This document shows positions 15,468 to 28,113 of a stretch of 64,000 nucleotides of DNA, in pieces (position 1 is the stretch's first letter; every line of letters starts with the position of its first letter). Position numbers and translations under genes: made by a program. The notes under the pieces are model-generated. The model did no database searches, was not told where the DNA came from, and was given only the letters and a program-made list of their open reading frames with translations. Source of the DNA: Pseudomonas urmiensis (GTDB lineage Bacteria; Pseudomonadota; Gammaproteobacteria; Pseudomonadales; Pseudomonadaceae); assembly GCF_014268815.2 (NCBI RefSeq), contig NZ_JABWRE020000001.1, forward strand, positions 3,911,001-3,975,000. The letters are read 5' to 3'.

Positions 15468-16946
15468 GTGGAGCCTCCCAGGCTGCTAGTGCCTTTTCGG
15501 CTTCGACCAGGTCGGAGAAATCGTGGCGCTCGCCGTTGATCTCCTGGTAGTCCTCGTGCCCCTTGCCGGCCAGGACGATGACATCGTCGGCTGCGGCGGT
15601 GGCGATCAGGTGGGCAATGGCCGCGCCACGGCCGGCGACGAATTCGACGGCACCAGGTTGGGCGAAACCAGGGCGGATATCGTCGAAGATCAACGCAGGA
15701 TCTTCAGTACGCGGGTTGTCGTCGGTGACCAGCACGCGATCCGCCAGGCGCTCGGCCACTTCGGCCATCAGTGGACGCTTGCCACGGTCACGGTCGCCGC
15801 CGCAGCCGAACAGGCACAGCAGCTTGCCATGAGCATGTGGGCGCAGGGCTTGGAGGACTTTTTCCAAGGCGTCGGGCGTGTGCGCGTAGTCGACCACGAC
15901 CAACGGCTTGTCGCCGCCACCCAAACGCTGCATGCGCCCGACCGGGCCTTGCAGTTTCGCCGTGACCTTGAGGATTTCGTCGAGCGAGTAGTCCAGGGCG
16001 AGCAAAGCGGCGACCGCCGCGAGCATGTTGCTCAGGTTGAAGCGCCCCAGCAGCTGGCTGCGCAGGATGCTTTCACCTTGCGCCGTCACCAGGATGGCAC
16101 GCACGCCATCGTCGTCGAACGTGGCTTCGCGGCAGAACAACGAAGCCTCGGGGTTTTCCAGGCTATAGCTGAGCAGGCGCGTTTCGACGTGATCGGCAGC
16201 CGGCTTGCGGGCGAAATCGGCCGCCAGGCGGCGACCGAACTCATCGTCCAGATTGACCACTTGGGCGCGCAGGTTGGGCCAGGCGAACAACTTGGCCTTG
16301 GCCGCTTCATAGGCCTGCATGCTGCCGTGGTAGTCCAGGTGGTCACGCGACAGGTTGGTCATCACCGCGATGTCGAAGGCGAGCGCGGCAACCCGGCCCT
16401 GCTCCAGCGCATGCGACGAGACTTCCATGGCCACGGCCTTGCCACCGGCTTTCTTCAGGTCGTATAGGGTCGCCTGCACGGCAATCGGGTCAGGCGTGGT
16501 CAGGCGACCGCTCTGCAGTTCGCCGTAGAATCCGGTGCCAAGCGTGCCGATCAGCCCGCAACGCTGACCCAACGCATCGAGCGCCTGCGCCAGCAACTGG
16601 GTAACGCTGGTCTTGCCGTTGGTGCCGGTGACGCCAATCAGATTGAGCTGACGGCTCGGCTCGCCGTAGAAACGCCCGGCAATCTCCGACAGCTGGGCGA
16701 TCAAGCCCTTGACCGGGATCAGCGGCGCGTCAGTGATCGGCAGTACGGTTGCACCCTGCTCTTCATAGGCAACGGCGGCAGCGCCACGGGCCAAGGCATC
16801 GGCGATGTGGTCGCGGCCGTCGACCTTGGCCCCTGGCACAGCCAGGAACAGGTCGCCTGGACGCACGGCGCGGCTGTCCAGGGTCAACTCACGGATCAGC
16901 GGATCGCGGCTGGCATGGGCGAACAGCTTGCTCAGTGGCATTGTCA

Positions 16947-16947
<1 letters not shown>
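15460..16947 (-). CDS. murE: UDP-MurNAc-tripeptide synthetase MurE (meso-diaminopimelate specific)
   Basis: MurE attaches the third stem-peptide residue. The 495-residue protein has the ATP loop VTGTNGKTSVTQLLAQAL, MEVSSHALEQGRV, and the C-terminal DNPRTEDP motif that marks specificity for meso-diaminopimelate rather than lysine. The ATG at 16945-16947 shares one base with the ftsI stop (TGATG). A TTG one codon upstream and an ATG two codons downstream are less likely alternatives. Confidence 0.98.
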
Positions 16948-18984
<2,037 letters not shown>

Positions 18985-18988
<4 letters not shown>

Positions 18989-19932
18989 CGCAACTTCTCC
19001 GCCACCCGCATGACGGCGCTGCGCGCCCGCGGGTTGGCCTTGAGTTCGGCATCGGAGGCGAACTGCGCCTTGCCGATCAAGCGGATCTTCGGCTCGAAGA
19101 CTTTGTGCTGCACCGGCAGGTTGCGCGGCAAGTTGTCTGCCTCGCCCTTGACCAGTTTGCGCATGAACAGCTTGACGATACGGTCTTCCAGAGAGTGGAA
19201 GCTGATCACCACCAGGCGGCCACCGACTTGCAGCGCATCGAGCGCCGCTTCAAGACCGGCTTCAAGATCGCCCAGCTCGTTGTTGACGTGAATCCGCAGG
19301 CCCTGGAAGGCGCGGGTCGCCGGGTTCTTGCCCTTTTCCCAGGCTGGGTTGGCGACCTTGAGCACTTCGGCAAGGTCGGCGGTACGGGTGAACGGCTGTT
19401 TTTCGCGGCGCTCGACCACGGCACGGGCCATACGCCCGGAGAAACGCTCTTCGCCATATTCCTTGAAGACGCGGGCGATTTCTTCGACCGGGGCAGTGGC
19501 AATGAACTCGGCAGCGCTGATGCCCTGGGCAGGGTTCATGCGCATGTCCAGCGGGCCGTCGTTGAGGAAGCTGAAGCCGCGCTCAGGGTCATCGAGCTGC
19601 GGCGAGGACACGCCCAGGTCAAGCAGCACGCCGCTGACCTTGCCCGCCAGGCCGCGCTCGGCCACTTCCTGGCCCAGCTCGGCAAAGCTGCGTTGCACAA
19701 TGACGAAGCGGCCGTCTTCGGCCGCCAGCGCTTGCCCGGTGGCAATCGCTTGTGGATCTTTGTCGAACCCCAGCAGCCGGCCCTGCGGCCCTAACTTGCT
19801 GAGAATCAGGCGGCTGTGACCACCCCTGCCGAAGGTGCCATCGAGATAGCAACCATCGTCGCGCAGGGCCAGTGCCTCGACAGCTTCGTCGAGTAGCACG
19901 GTGATGTGGTTGAAGCCGCTATCTATCGTCAC
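18985..19932 (-). CDS. rsmH: 16S rRNA (cytosine(1402)-N4)-methyltransferase RsmH (MraW)
   Basis: RsmH methylates N4 of C1402 in 16S rRNA using S-adenosylmethionine. The 315-residue protein begins with a GTG overlapping the mraZ stop and has the SAM-binding segment [26 protein letters not shown], the [22 protein letters not shown] motif and, near the end, [12 protein letters not shown]. RsmI, which makes the 2'-O-methyl on the same nucleotide, is encoded 1.3 kb away in this window. Confidence 0.98.
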
Positions 19933-20384
19933 AGGATCAGGTCACGCAATTCATCAGGCATGGCGCCCGGTTGTTGGATAGCTGCAAGATCGGCTGCCGA
20001 AACTGCGTTCCAGGCATCCTCATCCCACAGCTGGAATTTGTTCAGCTGCCCCACCAACATCGCCTTCTTGTCGAGCTTGGCGTACTCACGCAGGCGGGGC
20101 GGTACCAGGAAACGCCCACTGCCATCGAGCTCCAGGTCAACCGCATTACCGATCAGCAAACGCTGGAGGCGGCGGTTTTCCTCACGCAACGACGGCAAGG
20201 CGCGCAACTTGGCTTCTATCTGTTCCCACTCATCGAGGGGGTATACGCAAATGCAGGGATCGACCGCATCAATGGTCACGATCAACTGCCCTTGGCAACG
20301 CGAATCGAGCTCGTCACGGTACCGACTCGGCATGGCGAGTCTGCCCTTTGCATCGAGGCTGACGGCGTTGGCTCCGCGGAACAC
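19929..20384 (-). CDS. mraZ: Transcriptional regulator MraZ
   Basis: MraZ is a ring-forming DNA-binding protein (SpoVT/AbrB-like double repeat) that represses its own dcw operon in E. coli. The 151-residue product has the two DxxxR repeats: [15 protein letters not shown] near residue 9 and [19 protein letters not shown] near residue 88. The GTG at 20382-20384 is chosen because it gives the family's usual start ([12 protein letters not shown]) and has GGGGA nine bases upstream; a TTG six codons earlier is less likely. Operator-like repeats lie just upstream. Confidence 0.95.
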   Translation of the reverse strand: MFRGANAVSLDAKGRLAMPSRYRDELDSRCQGQLIVTIDAVDPCICVYPLDEWEQIEAKLRALPSLREENRRLQRLLIGNAVDLELDGSGRFLVPPRLREYAKLDKKAMLVGQLNKFQLWDEDAWNAVSAADLAAIQQPGAMPDELRDLIL

Positions 20385-20426
20385 GGCTGCGATTCCCCAC
20401 AATGTTAGCGTTTTTGTGTCAGAAAA

Positions 20427-20451
20427 CCCACTTCATCCCACTTTCTGCCAC
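20427..20451 (-). promoter_or_regulatory. Probable MraZ operator: three GTGG(G/C) boxes at 10-bp spacing
   Basis: On the minus strand the boxes GTGGC, GTGGG and GTGGG (top-strand 20447-20451, 20437-20441, 20427-20431) recur every 10 bp, each followed by a 5-base spacer. This is the arrangement of TGGGN direct repeats bound by MraZ in E. coli. They sit between the predicted promoter and the mraZ start, a position suited to autorepression. Confidence 0.8.
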
Positions 20452-20459
20452 TTGCGCAC

Positions 20460-20489
20460 ACTATAGGAATCCGCCCGCCACACCGTCAA
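20460..20489 (-). promoter_or_regulatory. Sigma70-type promoter of the mraZ/dcw operon
   Basis: Minus strand: -35 TTGACG (20484-20489), 18-bp spacer, -10 TATAGT (20460-20465). Both hexamers match the consensus at five of six positions. The predicted start of transcription is just upstream of the MraZ boxes. Confidence 0.7.
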
Positions 20490-20575
20490 GGCACGCTCGT
20501 AGGGAAATCCCTTACAGGACGGCGATTTAGCGTAACAATGAGAGGAAGAAGGAGTATCGGCGGGTAAATCTGAGG

Positions 20576-20610
20576 AAAAAAATCGCGCACACTCAGTCGG
20601 ATAGAGTGCG
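20576..20610 (-). terminator. Rho-independent terminator downstream of rnpB
   Basis: On the minus strand a stem formed by CGCACTC and GAGTGTGCG (two-base bulge) is followed by GCGATTTTTTT. It lies about 80 bases past the mature rnpB 3' end, before the mraZ promoter, and would separate the two transcripts. Confidence 0.7.
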
Positions 20611-20691
20611 AAGTTAAAGTGATTTATTAAGAGTAAGATTTTTTCGGTATTACCAATGCGTTCCTGCTATCGATTCAAGCAGGGAGGGATA

Positions 20692-21052
20692 GGTGGAGAG
20701 TCGATCTGTAAGCCGGGTTTTGTCGAGGACAGTCATTCCTCTACGACGGCCATCACTGGACGCCTCTAGCAACCTACCCGGTTCCGACGCGGGCCACGCC
20801 TAATGGAACCCTATTTGGTCTTGCTCCGAGTGGGGTTTACCTAGCCACGAACTGTTGCCAGACGTGCGGTGCGCTCTTACCGCACCTTTTCACCCTTACC
20901 GGCACCGAAGTGCTTAGGCGGTTATTTTCTGTGGCACTTTCCGTAGGCTCGCGCCTCCCAGGCGTTACCTGGCACTCTGCCCTATGGAGCCCGGACTTTC
21001 CTCCCCCCTCTTTTGCGGAACAAAAGAAGGCAGCGACTGTCCGATCGACTCT
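20692..21052 (-). ncRNA. rnpB: RNase P RNA (bacterial class A)
   Basis: The catalytic RNA of RNase P, which trims tRNA 5' leaders. On the minus strand it begins AGAGTCGATCGGACAGTCGC and includes GGGGGGAGGAAAGTCCGGGC (helix P3/P4 side and conserved region I), the ACAGAAAATAACCGCC segment (conserved region with the tRNA 3'-end binding loop context), and ends with the complementary ACAGATCGACTCTCCACC. The ends pair with each other, and the ~360-nt length is as in other pseudomonads. The exact 5' and 3' ends are estimated to within a few bases. Confidence 0.97.
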
Positions 21053-21074
21053 CCGCCGACAAGGTTAACGGCAG

Positions 21075-21125
21075 GCGCGCTCAAGAACAAGTGATATAGC
21101 AGCTATATCGCCAAGCCGAGCGCGC
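21075..21125. repeat. Nested inverted repeats upstream of rnpB
   Basis: An outer pair GCGCGCTC (21075-21082) and GAGCGCGC (21118-21125) encloses a perfect 17-base palindrome GATATAGC-A-GCTATATC (21093-21109). The structure lies between the rsmI stop and the rnpB 5' end. It could be a 3' end structure of the rsmI transcript or a protein-binding site upstream of rnpB; it lacks a T-tract. Confidence 0.5.
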
Positions 21126-21204
21126 TTTACTGGCTGATTATCGAGCAAGCCTGTTCGGGCACCAGCAAATAATTCGAAACACTCAATTGAATTGCAGCAA
21201 GCCA

Positions 21205-22080
21205 TTACTGAGCTTTTTGCTTTTCCAGCGCGGCCTGATAAAGCAGGTTTTTCCGCACACCGGTAATTTCTGCTGCCAAAGCAGCCGCACGCTTGAGCGG
21301 CAACTCCGCCAACAGCAGGTCCAGCACCCGCTGCGCCTCGTTACTGATCGCCTGCTCATCCTCTGGCGCACTCCACCCACCTACCAACACCACGCACTCG
21401 CCACGCTGCTGGTTGCTGTCGCCAGCGACGAATGCGCGCAGCTCACCCAAGGGCAAACCCTTGAGAGTCTCGAAGGTTTTGGTCAGTTCACGTCCCAGCA
21501 ACGCCGGACGATCAGCACCGAACACGGCCTCCATATCTTCGAGGCACTCAAGAATACGGTGCGGTGCTTCATAGAAAATCAGCGTGCGCGGCTCTTCCTT
21601 GACCAGTTCCAGGCGAGCGCGGCGCCCGGCGGTCTTGGCTGGCAGGAAGCCTTCGAAAATGAATCGGTCAGACGGCAGCCCGGCAGCGGACAACGCCGCG
21701 ATCAGCGCGCAAGCGCCCGGCACTGGCACCACCTTGACCCCAGCGGCACGCGCCTGGCGCACCAGGTGATAACCCGGATCGGAGATCAGCGGCGTGCCCG
21801 CATCGGAGACCAGCGCCACATCGTCACCCGCCAGCAGTCGGGTAATGAAGCGCCCGCCTTCGTCACGCTCGTTGTGCTCATGACAGGCAGCCAGGGGGGT
21901 ATCGATACCGAAATGCTGCATCAGGCGCACCGAATGGCGAGTATCCTCGGCAGCGATCAGGGCGACATCGGCCAATACCTTGAGCGCCCGCGCGCTCATG
22001 TCATCGAGGTTGCCGATAGGCGTGGCGACGACGTACAGCGTACCGGTGGTGGATTTCGAAGCCCCTGCTACATCTGTCAC
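21205..22080 (-). CDS. rsmI: 16S rRNA 2'-O-ribose C1402 methyltransferase RsmI
   Basis: RsmI methylates the 2'-OH of C1402 of 16S rRNA, the same nucleotide modified by RsmH. Seen: [36 protein letters not shown], the tetrapyrrole-methylase-like loop [18 protein letters not shown], and the C-terminal HTH-like RsmI tail. The GTG at 22078-22080 is preferred because AGG lies eight bases upstream; a GTG at 22089 would add three residues. The gene diverges from lpoA. Confidence 0.95.
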   Translation of the reverse strand: MTDVAGASKSTTGTLYVVATPIGNLDDMSARALKVLADVALIAAEDTRHSVRLMQHFGIDTPLAACHEHNERDEGGRFITRLLAGDDVALVSDAGTPLISDPGYHLVRQARAAGVKVVPVPGACALIAALSAAGLPSDRFIFEGFLPAKTAGRRARLELVKEEPRTLIFYEAPHRILECLEDMEAVFGADRPALLGRELTKTFETLKGLPLGELRAFVAGDSNQQRGECVVLVGGWSAPEDEQAISNEAQRVLDLLLAELPLKRAAALAAEITGVRKNLLYQAALEKQKAQ

Positions 22081-22267
22081 TGCGCACACCTGTCTTTCGG
22101 ATCAAAGGCGCCATTGTAGCCCGAGCCTTGGCAATAGGGCGCAATGAACTTCACCGGCGCACGCCCTCAAGCGACCTATAGTGAAGGTTCGGCATCAGCA
22201 ACATCGCGCCCCGGCCAGTGGTTGGGTACAATTGCCGGCCAACTTGATCGAGTAACAGGACCTTTAC

Positions 22268-24082
22268 ATGATCGCTTGCCTGCGGCTGCTTACAGCCCTC
22301 TGCCTCGCTGCCCTGCTGGCAGCTTGCGCCAGCTCGCCCTCATCCAGCCTGGGCGAACTCCCGCGCACCCCGGATGCCAGCATCGAGCAGTTGCTCGACA
22401 AGGCAGCCAACAGCAAGTCGCCGGAGGACGCCGCCCTGCTGCGCCTGAGCGCCGCCGACCTTGCCTACAAGCAGAAGGACTACCCACGCGCCGCACGCAT
22501 TCTCGAGCAGGTGCCACTGGATCCACTCAAGCCTGCCCAGCAAGTGTTCGCCAGCACTCTCAGCGCTGAGCTGGCCATGAGCCGTAACCAGCCCAAGGCC
22601 GCCCTGACCGCCCTCGCCCACCCGAGCCTGCAGCGCCTTGGCGAGCTGCCCGAAGAGCAACAGGTGCGCACCTATAGCGTGCACGCCGCGGCGCTCGAGG
22701 CCGATGGCCAGACCCTCGCCGCTGCCCAGCAGCGCGTAGCGCTGACGCCACTGCTCAGCGGTGAGGCCGCCAGCGCCAACAATGACGCGATCTGGGCACT
22801 GGTCGCCGCATTGCCGGCCGAGCAACTGCAACCGAGCACCGATCAAACCCTGGCCGGCTGGACCAGCCTGGCCCTGGCAGTGAAAAGCGCGGGCACCCTG
22901 GAGCAACAACAGGCCGCCATCGATACCTGGCGCACTCAGAACCCAGAGCACCCGGCGGCCAAGCAACTGCCGACCGCGCTGGTCAAGCTCAAGGAACTGG
23001 CCAGCCAGCCCCTGACCAAGATCGCCCTGCTGCTGCCTCAGGAAGGCCAACTGGCCGGTGTCGCCCGCGCCCTGCGCGATGGCTTCATGGCCGCCCACTT
23101 CCAGGCCCAGCAATCCGGTCAAGTGGTGCCAGCGGTGCAGGTCTTCGACAGCTCGCGCATCAGCTCGCTGGACGACTTCTACCGTCAGGCCCAGGCCGCT
23201 GGCGTGCAACTGGTCATCGGCCCGCTGGAGAAGCCGCTGGTGAAGAAGCTCGCCGCCTACCCGCAGCTGCCGATCACTACCCTGGCCCTGAACTACGCCG
23301 ACGCCGGCCAGAAAGCCCCGCCACAACTGTTCCAGTTCGGCCTGGCTGCTGAAGACGAAGCCCGCGAAGTCTCGCGCCGCGCCCGTGCCGATGGCATGGT
23401 TCGCGCTGTCGCCCTGGTGCCTAGCGGCGAATGGGGCGACCGCGTACTGGCCGCCTTCCGCAAGGACTGGGAAGCCAATGGCGGCACCCTGCTGGCTGCC
23501 GAGCGCATCGCTCAACCGATCGCCCTGGCCCAACAGATTGCCGAGCTGTTCCAGCTGCGCCAGAGCGAAGGCCGCGCCAAGAGCCTGCAGAGCACTGTCG
23601 GTGGCAACATCGCCGCCCAACCGTCGCGCCGCCAGGACATCGACTTCATCTTCCTCGCCTCGACGCCGCAGCAGGCCCAGCAGATCAAGCCGACCCTGAA
23701 CTTCCAGTACGCCGGGGACGTGCCAGTCTATGCCACGTCCAACCTGTACAGCGCCAGCGGTGACGTCAACCAGTACAACGACATGACCGGCATCCGCTTC
23801 TGCGAAACGCCCTGGCTGCTCGACAGCAGCAACAGCCTGCGCCAACAAGTGGTCCAGCAGTGGCCGCAAGCTGCCGGCAGCCTGGGTCGCCTGTATGCGA
23901 TGGGCGTCGATGCCTACAGCCTGGCGCCACGCCTGGGCCAACTCAAGGCACTGCCGGACAACCGCGTCGAAGGCCTGTCGGGTAGCCTGAGCATGAATGC
24001 CAACCAGCGGATTGAACGTCAACTGCCGTGGGCAGAGTTTGCTGGCGGCCAGGTCAAGCGCCTGCCGGACACCCCGCGCTAA
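22268..24082 (+). CDS. lpoA: LpoA-type outer-membrane lipoprotein, penicillin-binding protein activator
   Basis: A 604-residue lipoprotein with signal peptide and lipobox LAAC (Cys20). The N-terminal ~250 residues are helical, TPR-like repeats; the C-terminal part (KIALLLPQEGQLAGVARALRDG onward) is a periplasmic-binding-protein fold without transport partners. LpoA proteins span from the outer membrane to activate class A penicillin-binding proteins. The neighbours rsmI (divergent), yraN, gmhA and a BON lipoprotein are the same as in other gammaproteobacteria. The partner PBP is not in the window. Confidence 0.92.
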   Translation: MIACLRLLTALCLAALLAACASSPSSSLGELPRTPDASIEQLLDKAANSKSPEDAALLRLSAADLAYKQKDYPRAARILEQVPLDPLKPAQQVFASTLSAELAMSRNQPKAALTALAHPSLQRLGELPEEQQVRTYSVHAAALEADGQTLAAAQQRVALTPLLSGEAASANNDAIWALVAALPAEQLQPSTDQTLAGWTSLALAVKSAGTLEQQQAAIDTWRTQNPEHPAAKQLPTALVKLKELASQPLTKIALLLPQEGQLAGVARALRDGFMAAHFQAQQSGQVVPAVQVFDSSRISSLDDFYRQAQAAGVQLVIGPLEKPLVKKLAAYPQLPITTLALNYADAGQKAPPQLFQFGLAAEDEAREVSRRARADGMVRAVALVPSGEWGDRVLAAFRKDWEANGGTLLAAERIAQPIALAQQIAELFQLRQSEGRAKSLQSTVGGNIAAQPSRRQDIDFIFLASTPQQAQQIKPTLNFQYAGDVPVYATSNLYSASGDVNQYNDMTGIRFCETPWLLDSSNSLRQQVVQQWPQAAGSLGRLYAMGVDAYSLAPRLGQLKALPDNRVEGLSGSLSMNANQRIERQLPWAEFAGGQVKRLPDTPR

Positions 24083-24453
24083 TGCCCGACGCATCGCCCA
24101 GCCGCGCCGGCCAAGCCGCAGAGGACCAAGCCCTCGAGTACCTTCGAGGGCAAGGTTTGCAGCTAGTCACGCGCAACTGGCGATGCAAGGGTGGTGAGCT
24201 TGATCTGGTCATGCTCGACACCGATACAGTAGTATTCGTCGAAGTCCGCTACCGGCTGCACGCGGACTTCGGCGGCGCCCTCGGTAGCATCGACGGGCGC
24301 AAGCAGAAGCGACTGGCGCTAGCCGCCAACCTGTTCCTGCAGAAGGAGTCCCGCTGGGCCAATCATCCCTGCCGCTTCGATGTAGTCGCTCTGCAAGGCA
24401 GTGGCCACGCAGGCCAACCGCTGCAATGGCTGCAAAACGCCTTCGAATGCTGA
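24082..24453 (+). CDS. yraN: YraN/UPF0102 family nuclease-like protein
   Basis: A 123-residue protein with the UPF0102 restriction-endonuclease-like fold: GQAAEDQALEYLRGQG, then NWRCKGGELDLVMLD and VVFVEVRYR, matching the GEIDLI...FVEVK core (Glu, Asp, Glu-x-Lys/Arg). The usual EVK(T) lysine is Arg here (EVRYR), a common variant in the family. Its ATG overlaps the lpoA stop by one base. The biochemical role of the family is not settled. Confidence 0.9.
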   Translation: MPDASPSRAGQAAEDQALEYLRGQGLQLVTRNWRCKGGELDLVMLDTDTVVFVEVRYRLHADFGGALGSIDGRKQKRLALAANLFLQKESRWANHPCRFDVVALQGSGHAGQPLQWLQNAFEC

Positions 24454-24508
24454 ACCCATTCCGAATTTTTTGCTCTATGTTTCGCGGGCTGGTCCCTGTT
24501 GCGCGTAG

Positions 24509-25710
<1,202 letters not shown>

Positions 25711-25720
25711 TCAGCCACTA

Positions 25721-25797
25721 CCATCGCGGGGCAAGCCCGCTCCCACGCGCCCTTGCTCTGAGCAATCGCGTGCGAGCGGACTTGCCCCGCGGTGCTT
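25721..25797. repeat. REP pair (inverted), dolP-like gene / YgdI-type lipoprotein gap
   Basis: Two facing copies of the P. putida-type REP palindrome: ATCGCGGGGCAAGCCCGCTC at 25723-25742 and a diverged second copy (GAGCGGACTTGCCCCGCGG) near 25774-25792. It lies between two same-strand genes. Confidence 0.85.
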
Positions 25798-25824
25798 ACA
25801 CCTCGACAACTCAGGAAACACCGC

Positions 25825-26043
25825 ATGAACAAGTACCTGCTGCCCGCCCTGCTGATCGGCGCCTGCGCCACCCTGGCCGGCTGCTCCACCCCGAGCCTGA
25901 TCACCCTGAACGATGGTCGCGAGATCCAGGCCGTGGACCAACCGCACTACGACCGCAACTCCGGCTTCTACGAGTTCGAGCAACTGGACGGCAAGCGCAC
26001 CCGCATCAACAAGGATCAGGTTCGCACCATCAGCGACCTCTGA
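25825..26043 (+). CDS. Small YgdI/YgdR-type lipoprotein
   Basis: A 72-residue lipoprotein: signal peptide with LAGC (Cys20), then an SH3-like domain (SLITLNDGREIQAVDQPHYD, SGFYEFEQLDGKRTRINKDQV) typical of the YgdI/YgdR family. Its function is unknown. The ATG at 25825 follows AGGAAACACCGC. The frame opens 11 codons earlier, but that start would add residues before the signal peptide. Confidence 0.88.
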   Translation: MNKYLLPALLIGACATLAGCSTPSLITLNDGREIQAVDQPHYDRNSGFYEFEQLDGKRTRINKDQVRTISDL

Positions 26044-26111
26044 TAGCACGCCAGCCCGCTACGAACGTGTACGAGCGAGCCTGCCCCGCGACAGGTCAGA
26101 CGCGGCAACAC

Positions 26112-26143
26112 AAAAAAGGCGATCCATCACGGATCGCCTTTTT
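26112..26143. terminator. Bidirectional terminator between YgdI-type gene and sspB
   Basis: Perfect arms GGCGATCC / GGATCGCC with loop ATCAC, flanked by six A's on the left and five T's on the right, so it can end both the rightward lipoprotein transcript and the leftward sspAB transcript. Confidence 0.9.
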
Positions 26144-26145
26144 CG

Positions 26146-26580
26146 TTACTTGACCACCTTCAGACTCGGCCGGCCACTCGGACGCGGCGGCTGCCCGCCA
26201 CCCTCTGGCGGACCATCGTCATCTGGCTCGACGCCTTCGTCTTCGAACTCATCTTCATCATCGCTCAACGGCGGCTCCAGCTCGAAGACCATACCCTGGC
26301 CATTCTCTCGGGCGTAGATCCCCAGGATCGCGCTGATCGGCACATACAACGAATGGGCAACCCCACCAAAGCGGCCTTCGAAGCTCACCGCCTCGTTGTC
26401 CATGTGCAGGCTACGCACTGCACTGGGGGAAATATTCAAAACTATCTGGCCATCACTGGCGAAGCCCTGAGGCACCTGGACGGCTGGGTACTCGGCGTTG
26501 ACCAGCATATGGGGCGTGCAATCGTTGTCGACGATCCACTCGTACAGTGCTCTAACCAGATAGGGGCGACTGGAGTTCAT
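26146..26580 (-). CDS. sspB: ClpXP protease specificity-enhancing factor SspB
   Basis: SspB binds ssrA-tagged and other substrates and delivers them to ClpXP. The 144-residue protein has the N-terminal substrate-binding domain (RPYLVRALYEWIVDNDCTPH, VNAEYPAVQVP, LNISPSAVRSL, FEGRFGG), a long acidic/proline-rich linker, and the C-terminal ClpX-tethering peptide GRPSLKVVK. The ATG at 26578-26580 is the family start; the upstream extension overlaps sspA and is not conserved in character. It follows sspA by 10 bases. Confidence 0.96.
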   Translation of the reverse strand: MNSSRPYLVRALYEWIVDNDCTPHMLVNAEYPAVQVPQGFASDGQIVLNISPSAVRSLHMDNEAVSFEGRFGGVAHSLYVPISAILGIYARENGQGMVFELEPPLSDDEDEFEDEGVEPDDDGPPEGGGQPPRPSGRPSLKVVK

Positions 26581-26590
26581 CAACGGCTCC

Positions 26591-27214
26591 TTAAAGCTTG
26601 CGCATTTCACGTTCAGCAGCAGACAGGCTCGCCTGGAAAGGCTCACGAGCAAACTGTCGCTCCATATAATCAAGCAGCGGCTTGGCTTGCCGCGGCAATT
26701 CGATACCCATTACCGGCAAGCGCCAGAGTATGGGCAATAGACAACAATCGACCAGGCTTTGCTCCTCGCTCATGAAGCAGGCCATCTCGCCGAACAGCGG
26801 CGCAACGCCCGTCAGGCTCTCGCGCAGCTCTTTGCGCGCCTGGGTGCGGGCAGCCTCGGCGCTACGCTTGTCGAGCAGCACATCGGCCAGTGCGCACCAG
26901 TCACGCTGGATGCGATGCATGAGCAAGCGGCTGTTGCCGCGCCCGACCGGATAGACCGGCATCAGCGGCGGATGCGGATAACGCTCATCGAGGTATTCCA
27001 TGACCACGGTCGATTCGTACAACGCCAAATCGCGGTCGACCAAGGTCGGTACGCTGGCATAGGGGTTCACTTCAACCAGCTTGGGTGGCAGACGACCAGG
27101 ATCGACGTCGATGATCTGCACACTGATGCCCTTCTCGGCGAGCACAAGGCGCACCCGGTGAGAGTAGTGATCAGTGGGATCGGAATAGCAGGCTAACCTG
27201 TTGGTTACGCCCAT
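26591..27214 (-). CDS. sspA: Stringent starvation protein A SspA
   Basis: A glutathione-S-transferase-fold protein (207 residues) that binds RNA polymerase and modulates stress and virulence genes; it is not an active GST. Seen: thioredoxin-like N-domain ([39 protein letters not shown]) and the helical C-domain ([13 protein letters not shown]). The sspA-sspB operon directly follows petABC, as in other gammaproteobacteria, separated by a strong hairpin. Confidence 0.97.
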   Translation of the reverse strand: MGVTNRLACYSDPTDHYSHRVRLVLAEKGISVQIIDVDPGRLPPKLVEVNPYASVPTLVDRDLALYESTVVMEYLDERYPHPPLMPVYPVGRGNSRLLMHRIQRDWCALADVLLDKRSAEAARTQARKELRESLTGVAPLFGEMACFMSEEQSLVDCCLLPILWRLPVMGIELPRQAKPLLDYMERQFAREPFQASLSAAEREMRKL

Positions 27215-27256
27215 GAAGCGCCTCCTCGCATGGGATGCTCGTGAAACTGAAATGCA

Positions 27257-27308
27257 AACGCGCCCTGGGAGGCTCTCCGCAGCTGCGGGGAGCGCCCCAG
27301 GGCGCGTT
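27257..27308 (-). terminator. Long GC-rich hairpin between petC and sspA
   Basis: Perfect 13-base outer arms AACGCGCCCTGGG / CCCAGGGCGCGTT enclose further complementary bases (CTCCGC-AGCT-GCGGGGAG). On the minus strand it is followed by TGCATTTCAG with only a weak T-tract. It probably ends or stabilises the petABC message. Confidence 0.6.
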
Positions 27309-27333
27309 CAACTAACCAGAAATTACTGCGTGA

Positions 27334-28113
27334 TCAGTGCACGTCCTTCCAGTATTCGCGCTTGAGCAAGTAGGCGAACACGAAGAAGAAAGCCAGGTAC
27401 AGCAACACATAGGTACCAATGCGCTGGCTCTCCAGTTTGACCGGGTTGGCCGAATAGGCCAGGAAGGTCACCAGGTTCTTGACCTTCTCGTCGAACTGCT
27501 CGGGCGTCAGGGTACCGGATTTCGGCTCGATGGTCAGCTGGTCACACGCTTCATGGGTCAATGGGCTGCCCGTCAGCGGGTCGTACTGCTTCTTGCCATC
27601 GACCACACTCTGCACCTGCTTGCAGCCAATCACCTGGTTACCCTGCAAGCCGACCAGCACGTTAGGCATGCCGACGTTAGGGAAGACCTTGTTGTTGACC
27701 CCATAAGGCCGCGACTTGTCCTCGTAGAAGCTGCGCAGGTAAGAATACAGCCAGTCGTTGCCACGCACCCGGGCGACCAGGGTCAGGTCCGGTGGCGCGG
27801 CGCCGAACCAGGTCTTGGCGTCGTCCGGCTGCATGCCGATCTTCATGTGATCGCCGATCTTGGCCCCGGTGAACACCAGGTTCTCCAGCATCAGCTCATG
27901 CGGAATATCCAGATCATCGGCCACCCGCTCGTAACGCTGGAACTTGGCGCTGTGGCACCCCATGCAATAGTTGGCGAAAGTGCGCGCACCATCTTGCATG
28001 GCGGCTTTGTCGGTCAGATCGATATCGACCTTGTCCAGCTCCAGGCCGTGTTCCGCGGCAAAGGACAAGGCAGGCATCACAGCCAGGAACAATACTGCAA
28101 TAAGCTTTTTCAT
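27334..28113 (-). CDS. petC: Cytochrome c1 of the bc1 complex
   Basis: The membrane-anchored c-type haem subunit that passes electrons from the Rieske protein to soluble cytochrome c. The 259-residue protein has a cleavable signal peptide (ending LSFAA), the haem site CMGCH at residues 50-54, and a C-terminal transmembrane helix (YVLLYLAFFFVFAYLLKREYW). It follows petB directly and shares one base with its stop. Length and layout agree with Pseudomonas cytochrome c1. Confidence 0.97.
   Translation of the reverse strand: MKKLIAVLFLAVMPALSFAAEHGLELDKVDIDLTDKAAMQDGARTFANYCMGCHSAKFQRYERVADDLDIPHELMLENLVFTGAKIGDHMKIGMQPDDAKTWFGAAPPDLTLVARVRGNDWLYSYLRSFYEDKSRPYGVNNKVFPNVGMPNVLVGLQGNQVIGCKQVQSVVDGKKQYDPLTGSPLTHEACDQLTIEPKSGTLTPEQFDEKVKNLVTFLAYSANPVKLESQRIGTYVLLYLAFFFVFAYLLKREYWKDVH

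Noticed and set aside
22340..24094. 584-codon minus-strand frame opposite lpoA
   Set aside because: Antisense shadow of a lipoprotein gene with signal peptide and family motifs.
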